Of a stretch of 64,000 bases of DNA, positions 46,852 to 58,409 are shown piece after piece. Within the stretch, counting starts at the first letter, position 1, and every line of letters begins with the position of its first letter. Under the pieces are notes generated by a model, which was given only the letters and a program-made list of their open reading frames with translations, was not told the DNA's origin and did not search any database. Position numbers and translations under genes: made by a program. The stretch is from Ptychodera flava (Eukaryota > Hemichordata > Enteropneusta > Ptychoderidae): NCBI RefSeq assembly GCF_041260155.1, contig NC_091946.1:38694776-38758775 (forward strand). The letters are read 5' to 3'.

Positions 46852-47877
46852 CGTTAAGGCCCGTTATCTTAAAGTTTGTCGAATGCAAGCTTTGAGTAGG
46901 TCAGTTGAGTCCGCACTGCCCTGGACTATCCGCAAAAAAATCATCAGCTTGGTAGAAAGACCTTTGACCTCATGTGTAGCGCCCTCATAGTCAATCCGTC
47001 GTCTATCATCACGGAAAAGTGGAAACTGACCCTTTGTTTGTTCTTTGTCTTTGTATATTCGATAAATGACACTTCAAAACGTTTCTAATACAATAATCTG
47101 ATTGTATTAAGCAAAGGGGTAATTTTTGACACTTTTTCAGTTATGTATCGTCGTCACTGTTTTTTTGTACACTGCAAGTATTCCATGTTTTCTTCTAATC
47201 ACAGTGTCAAAAAAGAGCAGCTTGCTCATTTTTACACTTACTTGTATTTAAGAAATTAAACAGTCGAAGATCGTGAAAATTAATATATGAATTTTTACTT
47301 CATTTCTAATTCAACTGTCTCTCAGTGTAAATGGTATCAAAACCAAACGTCCATATTTTGGGTTTGCTGTTTGTGACACTATCAGTTTGTGGCTGTACCA
47401 ACTTTTGAATGTTTCTCATAATTCCAGGATAGGCCCGGTGACCACATCATAGGGACAATTGACTATGTTCTACAACTTGGAAATATCTTCATCATATTGA
47501 ATTATCTCCAAACACAAGTCAATCTGCGAAAGGATAGCTACAAGCATGGACGAACTATCTCCGAGGAGGTATTTTGGGCAATGATTCGAACTGTAGATTT
47601 TTTAGGAAATCACAATTTCATCAAATGTATGAACCCTACACGCTTTTAATGAAAAATGCTCAAATGTGCTACAGGTAGAGTGGAAATGCCTTCAGTGTTA
47701 TAGCAGTGACTTAAAGGGAAACTGTCGTCGGCACTGCGCCTGTGCGTGTTTCTTGTTTACAAACAATGTATTTGGTGCACGGTATCTAGATGCAACATTT
47801 AAATTATACGATATATGGTCATATGGCCATATGGTCATATGGGTCCCATACGACCTTTGAGCGCAGTTCCGCCGACT
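46852..47877. other. region upstream of TMEM254
   Basis: The TMEM254 promoter should lie just above 46851. No TATA box is evident. From about 47810 there is a short tandem run of CATATGG units that leads into a foldback element. No gene is recognised. Confidence 0.45.
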
Positions 47878-48125
47878 GTATCTCTCACAACCCTTCGCCG
47901 GCTTCGCCTTGTTGGTCCATAATAGAGCCCTCAGCAGTTGAGCCGAGCGAGGCCGCTAAGCTACGCTATAACACGGCTGGCTAGTAGTCTGGTTCCCTGC
48001 CACCTTTCTTTTCGTGAGTGTAGCGCAGCCAGCGGAAGAAAGGGGGCAGGGAACCAGACGAGGCTGGCTGGGTGAGCGTCGCTTGTTAGAAAGACCGTAG
48101 CGAACGAAGGGGCTGTGAGAGATTC
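47878..48125. mobile_element. foldback element with two nested arm pairs
   Basis: The outer arms TCTCTCACAACCCTTCG (47881-47897) and CGAAGGGGCTGTGAGAGA (48105-48122) pair with about one mismatch. The inner arms GTCTGGTTCCCTGCCACCTT (from 47988) and the inverse complement ending at 48059 pair over about 24 bp. It is GC-richer than its surroundings. Confidence 0.75.
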
Positions 48126-49892
48126 TATGACTTAATGTACCAACACAAGTTTTTTCTGGTAACACGTCCAATTTCAACATGCACGTCACCATGAAGGCTT
48201 ACGTAATAATACGGGAATTCTTAATTTATAAAAATTCAGAAAAAATTCAGAACGCTTGTTAACCGTCTGTAGTGCTAGCTACTTTGAATGATTACATGGA
48301 ATCTAGTGCTACACTATTTTATCTTTCTAGATCAGTCGATGAATTCTGTTGATGATCGATGAATAAAGTTTTGAAGTCTTCCATATTGATGCTTAATATT
48401 ACAAAACATGATGTAAAGTACCATCAAACTGCTTTAAGTCTCAAAATATTTTATCTGGTGAGCGAAAACTGTCTCTCCGCTATTGTTGAACTTTATCGAC
48501 AAGATTTATGTACTTTCTTTTCTATCTTAAGTCTAATTTGGATCCTCAATGACGATTTCTTCTGCAGTGTAAATGTTACGTACTATTATTGTAGTCTGAT
48601 TATAGTGTTTCGAACCCCTAAACCGTTGCATCAAATCTCGCGTTTCTCTTCCATTTACCTTCAAATGACAGTGTTGAAGCTATTGGACGTACACCTGGAC
48701 ATATAGTGAGTGTTCAGAGTGAAAGAGTTGATGTATTCGTGAAAAGTTTCTGTATCTCAGTTGAGAGAAAGGGACGTAATGGAGTACTTTACTCAGCATG
48801 TCGTCTTCAACGACTCAACACATAACAACAGTAGGTATACCACAGTGGACCGCCCGATTCATCAATTACGTCACAAACAGCGTAAAATTTCCCGCAGATC
48901 GTTAAAAATTGTAATAGTGAGGCATATTAAACCTCGACGTGAGAAAGTTCTCATCTGTGCTTGTTTGGTGGCGAATATTCCAAATGAAATGCCACATCAG
49001 ATAAATAATAACGAAGTATTTGAATTGCCAATCAGACTCTCACAGGAAAAATCATTGCCTTTTTAATCGCATATACTCTACTGCAGCAACAATAGACACT
49101 AACCAACCTCGACAACGGTAAATGGGCAGGGATTTCATGTGAGAAGATAAATGACATTTAACCAATTTAGTATTTGAAATCAACACTATTTCTCAGCATA
49201 CCTATACAAACCCACAGTAAGGATTATCGTATAGCAATAGCTATGCTACCAAAAATACTTTTATTTTCGCTTATGCATGACAGTAGAATAACAAAATATA
49301 AAAATTGTCACACACACGCTAAATATGGTAAGAAAATAATGCTGATTGAAAAGTCACGAATCAGTAATAGTATTAAGCTTGTTACTGGTTGTAGCCATCG
49401 AGCAAAGGACTCGCACTTTTGTGGGTTTACGGCGTCAATATTTCTAGACATATTTTCAGGTTTTGTCGTAAAATTTTGCCTGTTTTTCTGGAAATGACAG
49501 AAGGGCACTTTGTGTTCAGACAAAGACAACAAATGATGGTTATTTGATTCAGTCGTAACATGATCAGTGTAACCGTAGAAACATGAGAGTAAAATTTTCG
49601 TCCTTTTTAGCGCTAGAGGGCGCACTATGAATGTCAGATTGCAAAGTCTTCCCGACTTTTACGCGTGTACTTCGCTGCAGTTACAGCACTGCATCATAAG
49701 TATTTGTTGAAGTGTAGATTCACTTGACTCACTATCAGAGATCCAAATTCTGAAACTAACCATATGGTCGCTGTGGTAATATACTGGTATATTGAACTTC
49801 ACTTTCATTTTGCCATGTCACGGTCTTTGTATGCGAACATACTACATTGAGACAAAAGGCAATCTGAATGGGAGACGGGCTATAATGGGAGG
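48126..49892. other. spacer, no gene supported
   Basis: Three open stretches of about 100 codons (48359-48706, 48761-49066, 49174-49497) have AT-driven composition and no recognisable motif. I do not call them genes. Confidence 0.4.
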
Positions 49893-50067
49893 TAAGGGAC
49901 TGGTCAGTTTCTTCGGCCTGGGGGGGGGGGCGGTGGATTATTTTTTGCCGACGTCAAAAAGTGGCTGACCCCCCCTATTCCAAATTTTGAAAACAGGGTG
50001 ACCCTCCCTATTCCAAATTTCTAAAACAGGGTGACCCCCACCCCGGGCGCGACAAAGGTAAAACAAA

Positions 50068-50216
<149 letters not shown>

Positions 50217-50218
50217 AA

Positions 50219-50967
50219 ACTGTAGGAATTCAGGTGATCCCCAGTGGAGCGTGGAATGGGGTGAAGATAGAAGAAACTTGGGTTGAAACACACTACCACA
50301 CCTGGTTGTTAGGTTCCAAACGTATTTATTATACCTCAAACACAACGTTTCGCTCTAAATTTAGAGCTTCTTCAGGTGTTTTCTACAATATAAAGTACGA
50401 ACATGAAAATTACAATGGTTGAATAGTGTAGGAAAACGAGCAATGTAGAGTTATAAGTCTGTGAAAATCTGGAAATGTACATGAATGACAGGAGAGACTA
50501 AAAAATTACAATGGTTGAATTGTATAGAAAAACGAGCAATGTGGAGTTACAAGTATCTGAAAATCTGTAAATGTACATAAATGAAAGGAGAGAGACTAAC
50601 CTCGAGGTTGTGAGTACGGTCAAAACTGTCTGGACCTACGCCGAGAGCTGGAAATTGCGCGCTGAAGTCCAGGGGGGGGGGGGTACTTTAAATACTCCAA
50701 AGCTCGTATGTGGGGGCGCTGTCAAATGCTATGTAAATTTTGGGCGAATGTTTAAGCCAGCTGGAGACAGTGTGTCAAGTTTTTTGATCCATTGTGATTC
50801 TAAATGTTTGCGTAGTTTGTCATCCTGTTTATTGACTTGGATGATGCCAATTATTGAAACATCACTGATACTGTGTTGATCAGAATTAAAATGTATGGCG
50901 ACCGGGGTATCTTTTTTATGACGCACTGAGGAGAGGTGGTTATTGAAACGAAGTCTGAGAGATGTTT
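50219..50967 (-). mobile_element. Penelope-like element, truncated copy (minus), inverted partner
   Basis: The minus strand of 50268-50967 matches the plus strand of about 51389-52090 almost base for base, including the last 85 codons of the endonuclease gene (from KTSLRLRFNNHLSSVRHKK onwards). The copy is cut off inside the GIY-YIG domain on its 5' side at about 50967. Its 3' end reaches about 49 bp farther than in the partner copy. The near-identity of the arms means both copies formed together or very recently. Confidence 0.88.
50338..50381 (-). ncRNA. hammerhead-ribozyme-like motif in the left Penelope-like arm
   Basis: Mirror copy of the motif at 51977-52020: stem I AAACAC/GTGTTT, core CTGAAGA, stem II GCTCTA-AATT-TAGAGC, GAA, a two-pair stem III (ACGT) and T before the cleavage point. 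One extra A lies between the core and stem II. Penelope-like elements are known to carry such ribozymes. Confidence 0.55.
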
Positions 50968-51039
50968 TAGGAGGTATAAAACTAACAGGGAGACTGTCGA
51001 ATCCCACTAGTCTCGACATATAATCCCCGTCACCCTAAC

Positions 51040-51624
51040 TTGAAATTCATCATGTCCTCGAACCTCCCAACACTCCATAAGTCATCAAGATGTAAAGAAG
51101 CCATCCCTAACATGCCAATTATATCATACCGACGCAATGTTAACCTCAAAGACCTCCTTGTCCACTCGAATATTAACAACGCCGGTGAATCCAGCCCCGG
51201 TTTCACCAAATGTCAATCTACGAGGGGTTGCAACATTTGCAAATATACCCTTAATACATCACAGTTCCAAAGCACAGTCAACAAGAAAACATACACAATC
51301 AGAAATGCCATCAGCTGCAACAGCAAAAACGTCGTATACCTCCTCACATGCCAACGCTGCCATAAACAATATGTCGGGGAAACTAAAACATCTCTCAGAC
51401 TTCGTTTCAATAACCACCTCTCCTCAGTGCGTCATAAAAAAGATACCCCGGTCGCCATACATTTTAATTCTGATCAACACAGTATCAGTGATGTTTCAAT
51501 AATTGGCATCATCCAAGTCAATAAACAGGATGACAAACTACGCAAACATTTAGAATCACAATGGATCAAAAAACTTGACACACTGTCTCCAGCTGGCTTA
51601 AACATTCGCCCAAAATTTACATAG
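51040..51624 (+). CDS. Penelope-like GIY-YIG endonuclease, C-terminal 194 aa
   Basis: An open frame covering the linker and the nuclease of a Penelope-like polyprotein. The linker has the typical IISYRRNVNLKDLLVHS pattern and a Cys pair, GCNICKYT. The nuclease has VVYLLTCQRCHKQYVGET, where the GIY-YIG pair is represented by VYL and YVG. It continues with LRLRFNNHLSSVRHK (the family's Arg and His) and a Glu in LRKHLESQWI. In full elements this nuclease nicks target DNA for reverse transcription. The frame is intact here but lacks the reverse transcriptase upstream. Confidence 0.85.
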   Translation: MKFIMSSNLPTLHKSSRCKEAIPNMPIISYRRNVNLKDLLVHSNINNAGESSPGFTKCQSTRGCNICKYTLNTSQFQSTVNKKTYTIRNAISCNSKNVVYLLTCQRCHKQYVGETKTSLRLRFNNHLSSVRHKKDTPVAIHFNSDQHSISDVSIIGIIQVNKQDDKLRKHLESQWIKKLDTLSPAGLNIRPKFT

Positions 51625-51976
51625 CATTTGACAGCGCCCCCACATACGAGCTTTGGAGTATTTAAAGTACCCCCCCCCACCCCCCTGGACTTCAGCGCGC
51701 CAATTTCCAGCTCTCGGCGTAGGTCCAGACAGTTTTGACCGTACTCACAACCTCGAGGTTAGTCTCTCTCCTTTCATTTATGTACATTTACAGATTTTCA
51801 GATACTTGTAACTCCACATTGCTCGTTTTTCTATACAATTCAACCATTGTAATTTTTTAGTCTCTCCTGTCATTCATGTACATTTCCAGATTTTCACAGA
51901 CTTATAACTCTACATTGCTCGTTTTCCTACACTATTCAACCATTGTAATTTTCATGTTCGTACTTTATATTGTAGA

Positions 51977-52020
51977 AAACACCTGAAGAAGCTCTAAATT
52001 TAGAGCGAAACGTTGTGTTT
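51977..52020 (+). ncRNA. hammerhead-ribozyme-like motif in the right Penelope-like arm
   Basis: Parts in order: stem I 5' strand AAACAC (51977-51982), core CTGAAGA (51983-51989), one A, and stem II GCTCTA/TAGAGC with loop AATT. Then come GAA, A-C-G-T as a two-pair stem III, T as the base before cleavage, and stem I 3' strand GTGTTT (52015-52020). Stem I and II pair perfectly. The tiny stem III fits the type I, dimer-active hammerheads described for Penelope-like elements. The extra A between core and stem II is unlike the textbook form. Confidence 0.58.
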
Positions 52021-52110
52021 GAGGTATAATAAATACGTTTGGAACCTAACAACCAGGTGTGGTAGTGTGTTTCAACCCAAGTTTCTTCTATATATATATA
52101 TATATATATT

Positions 52111-52799
52111 ATATTTTACATTTTACATATATTTATATTTTAAATAGTCATTCTATGTTTTAGTGAAATTGTTGACATGTCAGTTGTAAGATAGGAATTT
52201 CAAAGTGTCAATCTTAAAGTTTAAATACAGTACATTTTGAATGAGCTGTATTTTGAATGAGCTGTGAATGTATTTCACACTTTCTCTGCTTAACCAGATG
52301 TCCTGAACTGTTGTACAGAAATGGATGTCAATCATTAATATCAAAGAGGAAAAAGCAGTGAATCAAAAACTTTGATGGGTGTTAAGACTTGCCAACCATC
52401 CAATTAAATCTACTGAGGAGCCATAGAGAGCTTTTTTAGCCAAATCTGATGTGTACAGTGTCTGAGAGGACCTTTTCTTGTGTAACATTGAAACCATAAA
52501 AGCACAGCTAATAATGACAAAAACTGCCTTTTTTAACTTTTATTTTGTTCATAAAAAAGCATCTTTCTACAGAAAACCTATGAAACAAAGGAAAATAATT
52601 GCATCAATGAGAAGGAAAGATATCTTGTCATTTTTCTATCTCTAAAATAAGTCACTGTATCAAATATATATTGTGAAATATTTGTGCATGTTGCTTTCTC
52701 ATACTGAATTCTCACAGAGAGAACAGAAAAGTATCAGGAATTTGTCATCCTTTTCATATGAAATGCAGATTTCATAATGGTACACTTTCACTTAGCAAA
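52111..52799. other. unique AT-rich DNA inside the large TIR element
   Basis: No gene or clean repeat, apart from one immediate duplication of TTTTGAATGAGCTGT near 52235-52265. Confidence 0.5.
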
Positions 52800-53085
52800 C
52801 GTCAAGATATCTCTGAAAGTATGGCGCCCGAAGGGCGCGCCAAAAAATATGAAACATCCTGATATCTCTGATATATATGCCTTGTATATTAAAGTCATGC
52901 ACCTGAAGGGCATGCTGAAAAATGTATGATATATTAAAGTAATGAGCTTGAAGAGCACGCTGAAAAATATTGAACATACAGATATCTCTGATGTATGTAT
53001 GCTTGATATGTTAAAGTTGGGCGTGCTGAAAAATATGACAGATTATTAAAGTTACGCGCCCGAAGGGCGCGCCGAAAAATACAAC
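52800..53085. repeat. minisatellite with GC palindromes (GCGCCCGAAGGGCGCGC)
   Basis: Four to five diverged units of about 50-85 bp, each with a GC-rich palindrome of the CCCGAAGGGC type followed by GCTGAAAAATAT and a TTAAAGT spacer, some with GATATCTCTGAT. The first and last units keep the perfect palindrome; middle ones are decayed (CACCTGAAGGGCATGC). Confidence 0.8.
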
Positions 53086-53548
53086 TGAATGATGAATTTT
53101 GTGGCTGACACTAGCTTTTTAGGCAATGATGAGCCTGTGTCAAAATTCAAAAACACACTGACCCCCCCCTATTGGGCATTTCAAAAACATGGTGACCCCC
53201 CTATCACCAAAGTCAAAAACAGGGTGAAACCCCCCCCCCATGAATCCACCGCCCCCCCCCCCAGGCTGAAGAAACTGACCAGTCCCCAAATAGCTTATAT
53301 ATTTCGGGAAGTAAAAATCAAACTAAAACATTTACAACTGTCAGGGTGTGAACATGACTGAATATAATTCTTCTCAGGGGCCCATGGTTACAGCGGTGTG
53401 TGAAATCAACTTGAACAGTATCGCTGCCAACAGATAATTATAACCGAAGGGGGTCCCTATGACGAAGACCCGGGAGGCAATGAAACAGAATTATGGTTGA
53501 AAACGGCTAATCGACTGGAACGTTACGTGTTAATAGCATTTGGCATTA

Positions 53549-54459
53549 TTAGGGACCGTTCAGTTGTTACGGCCTGGGGGGGCGGCAAAATCTTGTCGCC
53601 GTTGTTCAAACAAATATAGACCCTTTCTTCATTTTTCGTGAAAAAAAGATGACCCCCTTTGTTTCACGAGAAAAATTGATGACCCCCCCCCCCCCGGGCT
53701 GAAAAATAACCAAAACCCATGTGTCAAATTTACCCGCACGGTTTGGATTTTAACTCCGGTACGCGGCGCACTTTATTCGTGTAGCAGAGATGCCAGTGCA
53801 CAAACTTCCCAGCCACATCCATGCAAACGTCTGTTAATTAGGACAACTGTAAGGCAATTTTTAACTTCATTTTCATAGACAACTTGTGTCCATGGACATT
53901 ATATAACGTGAACTTTATTGGAGTGGTTCGCCAAAGGCAGCCCTCCGATTAAGAATGTCACGGGCCATTACGTAAAGTCAACTTTATTCTAGCTTGTAAA
54001 GAGTGTCATGGGCCATTCCGTAAAGTAAACTTTATTGGAGCGGGCCGCCAAAGGCGGGCGCCTGTTAAGAGGGTCATGGGCCATTATATAAAGTCTATTT
54101 ATTGTAGTGGGCCGCCGAAGGTGGCCCGCCTGTAAAGAGGGTCGATCATGGCCATTGCATGAAGTAAACCTAATTAGAGTGGGCCGCCAAAGGCATCTGC
54201 CTGTTAAGAGGGTCATGGGCTATTACATAAAGTCAATTTATTGTAGTGGGCCGCCTTTGGCGGCCCGCCGGTAAAGAGGGTCGATCATGGCCATGGCATA
54301 AATTGAACTTTATTGTAGGTATTATGTTTTTGAAAATGTGGTGACCCCCCCTTTCCTACCAGTGAAAAAGTGATGACCCCCCCTTCGCGGATTCCAAAAT
54401 TACGATGACCCCCCTGGATTTTGCCGCCCCCCCGGCCGTAAAAACTGAACGGTCCCTTA
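53549..54459. mobile_element. TIR element with TTA target duplication (PIF/Harbinger-like ends), 905 bp
   Basis: The element at 53552-54456 starts GGGACCGTTCAGTTGTTACG, then GCCTGGGGGGGCGGCAAAATC. It ends with the inverse complement at about 90%. It is flanked on both sides by TTA. Subterminal GATGACCCCC repeats lie inside each end. The middle is a tandem array. The ends resemble those of the larger element at 49896-53286, so they form one family. It encodes no transposase. Confidence 0.83.
53900..54310. repeat. tandem array, unit about 80 bp, with GGGCCGCC...GGCGG palindromes
   Basis: About five units, each containing CATGGGCCATTACRTAAAGT, AACTTTATT and then GGGCCGCCAAAGGCGGGC, CTGTTAAGAGGGTCATGG. 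The GC block is a palindrome in the best copies (GGGCCGCCTTTGGCGGCCC at 54247-54265). The array fills the interior of the 905-bp TIR element. Confidence 0.85.
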
Positions 54460-55448
54460 GGTGATACTCTTACTCAATGTTCGATTTCAACGCGTTGGCC
54501 TAAATGGAAAATAATGACTTTTCACGGCCGGTGTTACTCACTTCCGACATATGGCTTATTACTTGACAATCCGTAAGTTGCATGTGTCTATAGTTTTTCC
54601 GAAGACCACAATTAATATTACTGTAAATATTCAAATGATACTTAAAACGTTTGTAGTTGCCATCAAAATTTGAGACTTTGAGTTTCATCAGACGGCCGGT
54701 GTAATGAGCTGGCTACGTTATTTAGCAAAGAGACCAAGCTTTCAAATTCCCTTTCAATTTTAATAAAGACGGGAACTAAACCGCGCTGACAATCACCTTC
54801 CTAATTAAATCAGACGAAAACCACCTCTTACACTCTCCGTATACCACCTAATAGGTACAACATCTAAAGCAACAGTTTAAATGGCTTCTCTTGCAAGAAG
54901 TGAGACCAGACACTTATATGCGTTGCTCAATTTCGTCTAAAAATTTATCATCGGAGTGCACATGAACAACCTAAAGTGGAATTTAGTTAAATATTATTTA
55001 AGTTGCGAGGTTTGATCGGTCTCGCCATCGTATAATTTCTTTCTATGCTTATCTGTCAATGGTTCGAATCAGTCATAGAAGGCCAATTAATAGTGATCTG
55101 TATTTTTGCTAAGCTATCGGGTTTGATACGTTATCGGTTAGTTACTACGGCCGGCCAGCGTGTATCGGAAAACAAGCGACTGAGTAACGTACCGAGTAAT
55201 TCGCCACGCATAACATAACACACAAGAAGCAGACGATTTGCGATAGATGAAATACGGAGAGAGTTGGTATGGAGTTGTCAATGTTTTCTTCGCGGCATTT
55301 GCTTGCCACAGAATTTTATCCATTCACGGGTATCATTTACCGTTGATTCCTTTTTTACCTATGTCAGCACGCGTAGAATATACCATTATTTTGTGACGCG
55401 TGCTGCGCATCACATTAAACATGACAAGGTGTTAATATGGAAAGCCAT
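54460..55448. other. spacer, no gene supported
   Basis: AT-rich DNA without recognisable coding or terminal repeats. Confidence 0.45.
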
Positions 55449-55450
55449 GA

Positions 55451-55480
55451 CATGATATGACCATGACTGGTCATATCATG
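55451..55480. repeat. perfect palindrome at the edge of the 21-bp array
   Basis: CATGATATGACCA, a four-base loop TGAC, then TGGTCATATCATG. Arms are 13 bp and perfect. The array of 21-bp units starts at the next base. Confidence 0.9.
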
Positions 55481-56475
55481 TTGTGCTGGGCATTCAATAT
55501 ATTGTGCTGGGCATTTGATATGTTGTGCTGGGCATTCAATATGTTGTGCTAGGCATTCAATATGTTGTGCTGGGCATTCAATATGTTGTGCTGGGCATTC
55601 AATATGTTGTGCTGGGCATTCAATATGTTGTGCTGGGCATTCAATATGTTGTGCTGGGCATTCAATATATTGTGCTGGGCATTCAATATTTTGTACTGGG
55701 CATTCAATATGTTGTTCTGGGCGTTCAATATGTTGTGCTGGGCATTTGATATGTTTTGCTGGGCATTCAATATATTGTGCTGGGCATTCGATATGTTGTT
55801 CTGGGCGTTCAATATGTTGTGCTGGGCATTCAATATATTGTGCTGGGCATTCAATATGTTGTGCTAGGCATTCAATATATTGTGCTGGGCATTCAATATG
55901 TTGTGCTGGGCATTCAATATGTTGTGCTGGGCATTCGATATATTGTGCTGGGCATTTGATATATTGTGCTGGGCATTTGATATGTTGTGCTGGGCATTCA
56001 ATATGTTGTGCTGGGCATTCAATATGTTGTGCTGGGCATTCAATATGTTGTGCTGGGCATTCAATATGTTGTGCTGGGCATTCAATATGTTGTGCTGGGC
56101 ATTCAATATTTTGTACTGGGCATTCAATATGTTGTGCTGGGCATTCAATATGTTGTGCTGGGCATTTGATATGTTTTGCTGGGCATTCAATATATTGTGC
56201 TGGGCATTCGATATGTTGTTCTGGGCGTTCAATATGTTGTGCTGGGCATTCAATATATTGTGCTGGGCATTCAATATGTTGTGCTAGGCATTCAATCTAT
56301 TGTGCTGGGCATTCAATATGTTGTGCTGGGCATTCAATATGTTGTGCTCGGCATTCAATATATTGTGCTGGGCATTTGATAAATTGTGCTGGGCATTTGA
56401 TATGTTGTCCTGGGAATTCAATATATTGTCCTAGGCATTTTATACGTTGTTATGAGCATTTGATATGTTGGTTAT
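55481..56475. repeat. 21-bp satellite-like array, about 47 units, with 420-bp higher-order period
   Basis: The unit is TTGTGCTGGGCATTCAATATG and close variants (CATTTGATATG, CATTCGATATA, GTTCTGGGCG). Marked variants recur exactly 420 bases apart, that is 20 units. The TTGTACTGG variant lies at 55692 and 56112, TTGTGCTAGG at 55859 and 56279, and TGTTTTGCTGG at 55753 and 56173. So a block of 20 units was duplicated as a whole. The last four units, from about 56400, are more diverged. Because 21 is divisible by three and the unit lacks stops in most frames, long open frames arise on both strands; they are not genes. Confidence 0.95.
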
Positions 56476-56635
56476 ATAATGGTGATTACTTGTATACCCA
56501 TGATGCAATAGTATGGGCATGTGTTATTCTTAGGTGTTCTTAGTATTCTATTCATGCTTGTTTAACTTTTTTAGGATGGCAATGTCATCATATCTTTTCG
56601 TCTGTCAAAAAGGGGTCACAAGTTTTGGTCCTGAA

Positions 56636-56715
56636 AGGGGAGGTCTATCTACTTTTGAAAACTAATAACGCAAACTTACCCCCCCCCCTCCCTTCAGAAA
56701 CTGAGCGGTTCCTTA
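56636..56715. mobile_element. solo end of the poly-C-tipped TIR family
   Basis: Reads TTACCCCCCCCCCTCCCTTC, then AGAAACTGAGCGGTTCCTTA. This is like the right ends at 53286 and 54456 (CTGA.CGGTCCCTTA). No matching left end is obvious; a truncated copy. Confidence 0.5.
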
Positions 56716-57216
56716 GCAATAAAATACCAAACTGATTTCCGCTCTCACGCAGCTTCCCCTGGAAAAATGACGGAACACATTCCAATTTCCATTTGCCTGT
56801 GCAGTTTGACCTCACTGCTCTTCTGTTTTACACACTGCCGCACAATACGGCACGCTGGGTATAAAATGTGAAAACAAGAACTACTTGTCAGTCAATGCAT
56901 ACTATTTATCACATCTCATGTATCATTTGATTATCTCGACTGGCTTAGACTTAGTCACGTGGCATATTGAAAATAAAACACAACAAAAACACCTGAGGTG
57001 ATCTTGACAGTTGTAGAGGTATCTGAGTTTTGTGTGCATTGTTTCTGCGCCACGCATAGCTTCGGACACAAGTGTTTCTTCGGTGTAATAATGTTAATAA
57101 ATCATGATAAGGGACCATATCTCGAATTGTAGCCTGCTTTGGGTATTGTCGTGACGGCTTCATGATGATACCCTGTTCGGCACGGGCATAATCGATATTA
57201 CTGTCATGAGCATCAT

Positions 57217-57391
<175 letters not shown>

Positions 57392-58409
57392 AGCTATTAA
57401 AATTAATTTAATATGTTTGAAATTTCATGTAGATTGCCGGACTTACTGAATGTGATATGAAAAAGAAAATATAGTTGATTTGGCAACAAATATTCTGATA
57501 ATTAAGATTCATAATCAGCGAATTAAACCTATTTTCTTGTCGCCAGGTTATTAATATTCCATTTAAATTCTAGTACTCTTTCAAACGCTTCAATCAACTT
57601 TATCCCATTCATATTAACACTCAAAGTTTCCACCTCGATTCGGAAAATTGACATTTGGGAAAATACTTTGTTATATGCTGTCTTTAATTTCTTAATGGGG
57701 ACAATTTGTTACAGATAATCAGCCGATGTTTTCATAGCGTGGCTAGGGAAATTAAAATGCCAATACTTGTTGAACTAAACTCTCTGTTTATGATCCTTTC
57801 GGGAGGGAACTCAAACCCAGTACAGATATAAACAATGTCTTAAACCACTAATGACACAATGGTGCATCCTATCTCTGTTTTGCATGAAGCTTCAATCCTT
57901 TGTGTATAATTAGATGAGCGGCAGAGGCTGTTAACGTAAACACATAAATAATTTCAAGATATCGTGAAACATGAAGTATCTTGACCTTTCAAGTTCGACG
58001 TGTTTATTTGCTCTTTAAGACGCGTTGTAGAAGATTGTAAATTTTAATGTCGTCAAGAAACGTAAGTAAGGGATCGACGTTAATACTGGGTAGCGATACT
58101 TGTCATTTCTTCTCTCATAAAATCATAAAAAAAACATGTTTCAGTACTCATTACATTTTGAGTAACAAAACTTGAGAATATATGAGCCTTATTTCACTCA
58201 CTTCCATGTCCTATACTGATAGATATCAGCACCTTAAATGACCGCCTTGTTCACTCTCACAAAAAATTAGATTTATTTTGTACTTGGCCTTATACCCGTT
58301 ACATCAATTTGAAACCAATATTATATCATAAATATTGATACAACTTCAACATTCTGCTCATAGGAACATAATGTACCATGATGTATGAGTTAGTATATCT
58401 TTTATTCCA
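57392..58409. other. spacer, no gene supported
   Basis: AT-rich DNA with no clear coding pattern; leads into the LINE fragment. Confidence 0.45.

Larger units (their letters stand above)
50968..52090 (+). mobile_element. Penelope-like element, 5'-truncated copy (plus)
   Basis: The copy starts directly at the head-to-head junction with the last codons of the reverse transcriptase region (IPLVSTYNPRHPNL, 51001-51042). It runs through the linker and GIY-YIG endonuclease to a 3' region containing a hammerhead-like motif. It ends GTTTCTTCTA at a TA repeat. The reverse-transcriptase core itself is missing, so it cannot move on its own. Confidence 0.9.

Noticed and set aside
48359-49497. Three successive plus-strand frames of about 100 codons
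   Set aside because: AT-rich composition, no motifs, no splice signals that link them.
50571-50879. 102-codon plus-strand frame (also mirrored at 51474-51680 minus)
   Set aside because: Antisense to the Penelope-like endonuclease; appears twice only because of the inverted repeat.
55481-56475. CRISPR array
   Set aside because: Direct 21-bp units without unique spacers, in an animal genome; a tandem satellite.
55515-56543. 342-codon open frame reading ICCAGHS repeats
   Set aside because: It is a by-product of the 21-bp array: the same stretch is open in other frames and on the other strand, with no unique sequence or start context.
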